IMG/VR virus record: IMGVR_UViG_3300012954_000026
Coordinates: 1 to 36,053 of that record
Reading direction: 5' to 3' (one strand)
Source of the DNA: a virus
DNA: 36,053 nucleotides
Below the pieces are notes generated by a model that saw only the letters and a list, made by a program, of their open reading frames with translations, was not told the DNA's origin and did no database searches. Positions within the stretch are counted from its first letter, which is position 1, and each line of letters starts with the position of its first letter. Below, piece after piece: positions 35,384-36,053 of the stretch. Position numbers and translations under genes: made by a program.

Positions 35384-36053
35384 TATTGTTGTTACAAGTA
35401 AACCTGTAGATGGACTTTTTTATTATAGTTATGAATACTGTTCTCTTTTAAATAGTTTAGGAATAAAAGCGAGAGTGATTGTAATTACACATAGGAATTT
35501 TACTCAACAAGATTACCTAGATGTTTTAAAGTACAAATACATACATCAACATAATGTTTTGTTTAACTCATTAGACGGTTGGACAGGTGATGCTACATTA
35601 ATTATGGGCAGAAGTATGATGACATTAAGCTATCAAGATTTTGATAGTTATACAATGCAACAGCAAATGATCTTACGTACTTTGTTTGCAGGTAATGTAA
35701 TTAGTGTATACTCAGAAAATCATCCTGCGAAATATCCACTAGCAGTTGAATTTTACCAACCTGAGAAAATTGTGGACTTATGTGATACAGAAGTATATCC
35801 TAATGGTGTAGGAATACATTTTGAGAAAACAATTAATTTTGACATATACAAAAAGCACAAAGACAATATACAATTCAAGCATTTATTTTTAGGCACTAAT
35901 GACAAGTATTATGCAACAATAGAAAAAATAATTGATCAATATCCAGATCATGGTATTTTAACATATGATGCTGATTACATAAATCCTAAAAATAATAACA
36001 TATTTGTTCCTGTAAAAAATCTAATGAGTTTGTTTGAAACATACGTATATACA
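35376..36053 (+). CDS. Partial unknown protein, possible glycosyltransferase N-terminus (cut by the right edge)
   Basis: The frame is open for 226 codons from an ATG at 35376 to the window edge, and the end is missing. AAAGGA at 35362-35367 lies eight bases upstream, and the start overlaps the previous gene by eight bases, matching the other junctions of this cassette. The N-terminus (NIVVTSKPVDGLFYYSYEYC followed by SLLNSLGIKARVIVITHRN) looks like the first strand and helix of a Rossmann-type domain, as in GT-B glycosyltransferases. DATLIMGRSMMTLS and VISVYSENHPAKYPLAVE continue the alpha/beta pattern. No catalytic residues can be named from the part that is visible. The context supports a role in the same sugar pathway; the family assignment is tentative. 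Confidence 0.65.
   Translation, partial: MLNIVVTSKPVDGLFYYSYEYCSLLNSLGIKARVIVITHRNFTQQDYLDVLKYKYIHQHNVLFNSLDGWTGDATLIMGRSMMTLSYQDFDSYTMQQQMILRTLFAGNVISVYSENHPAKYPLAVEFYQPEKIVDLCDTEVYPNGVGIHFEKTINFDIYKKHKDNIQFKHLFLGTNDKYYATIEKIIDQYPDHGILTYDADYINPKNNNIFVPVKNLMSLFETYVYT

Noticed and set aside
1-36053. tRNA genes, CRISPR arrays, insertion sequences, attachment sites
   Set aside because: Looked for cloverleaf-like or repeat-spacer patterns and transposase frames; the window is almost wholly occupied by + strand phage genes and none was seen.

Overview
The window looks like part of the late structural region of a marine T4-like contractile-tailed phage (myovirus). The evidence is an AT-rich sequence with strong use of AGA, TTA and similar codons, every credible gene on the + strand, genes packed end to end (often sharing TAATG or ATGA stop/start overlaps), and a baseplate gene order like T4: hub gp5, PAAR tip, gp25, gp6, then a very large protein in the gp7 position. 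The style of gp5, gp6 and gp25 matches marine T4-like phages of cyanobacteria and SAR11 (Pelagibacter). The host cannot be fixed from this window: no tRNA, photosynthesis or other host-derived marker gene is visible.

Layout. (1) 1-4152, baseplate hub and tip: the 3' end of an unidentified gene; a gp5-like hub that carries a GH19-type muramidase/chitinase-like domain at its C-terminus instead of the T4 lysozyme in the middle; a 67-aa unknown; a PAAR tip protein with a GTG start; and gp25. (2) 4182-22959, baseplate wedge: gp6 with an unusual Gly/Ser-rich tail, then a 5,033-residue structural protein that takes up about 42% of the window and contains FG-GAP-like propeller motifs, carbohydrate-binding-like motifs and several repeated phage adhesin modules. 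(3) 22980-29966, fibres: a 203-aa structural protein, three tandem paralogous fibre proteins that share an N-terminal module of about 165 residues but have different C-termini (one is a tail-collar domain), and a 304-aa structural protein. (4) 30003-36053, accessory cassette: a 115-aa conserved phage protein whose ribosome-binding site lies in a perfect hairpin, then overlapping genes for two GT-A-like proteins with DTD motifs, a 176-aa unknown, two paralogous VDGD proteins that flank a radical SAM enzyme, and a partial gene running off the right edge.

How it fits together. Regions 1-3 encode the machine that recognises the cell, contracts and locally digests peptidoglycan. Region 4 looks like a sugar-transfer or modification pathway, translated as one coupled unit. 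Its position directly after the fibre genes suggests, but does not prove, that it decorates virion proteins or alters a surface glycan. T4-type late-promoter motifs (TATAAATA-like) sit before gp6, before the 203-aa gene and, as a perfect match, before the third fibre gene. No intergenic gap exceeds about 65 bases, so there is no long non-coding stretch to describe.
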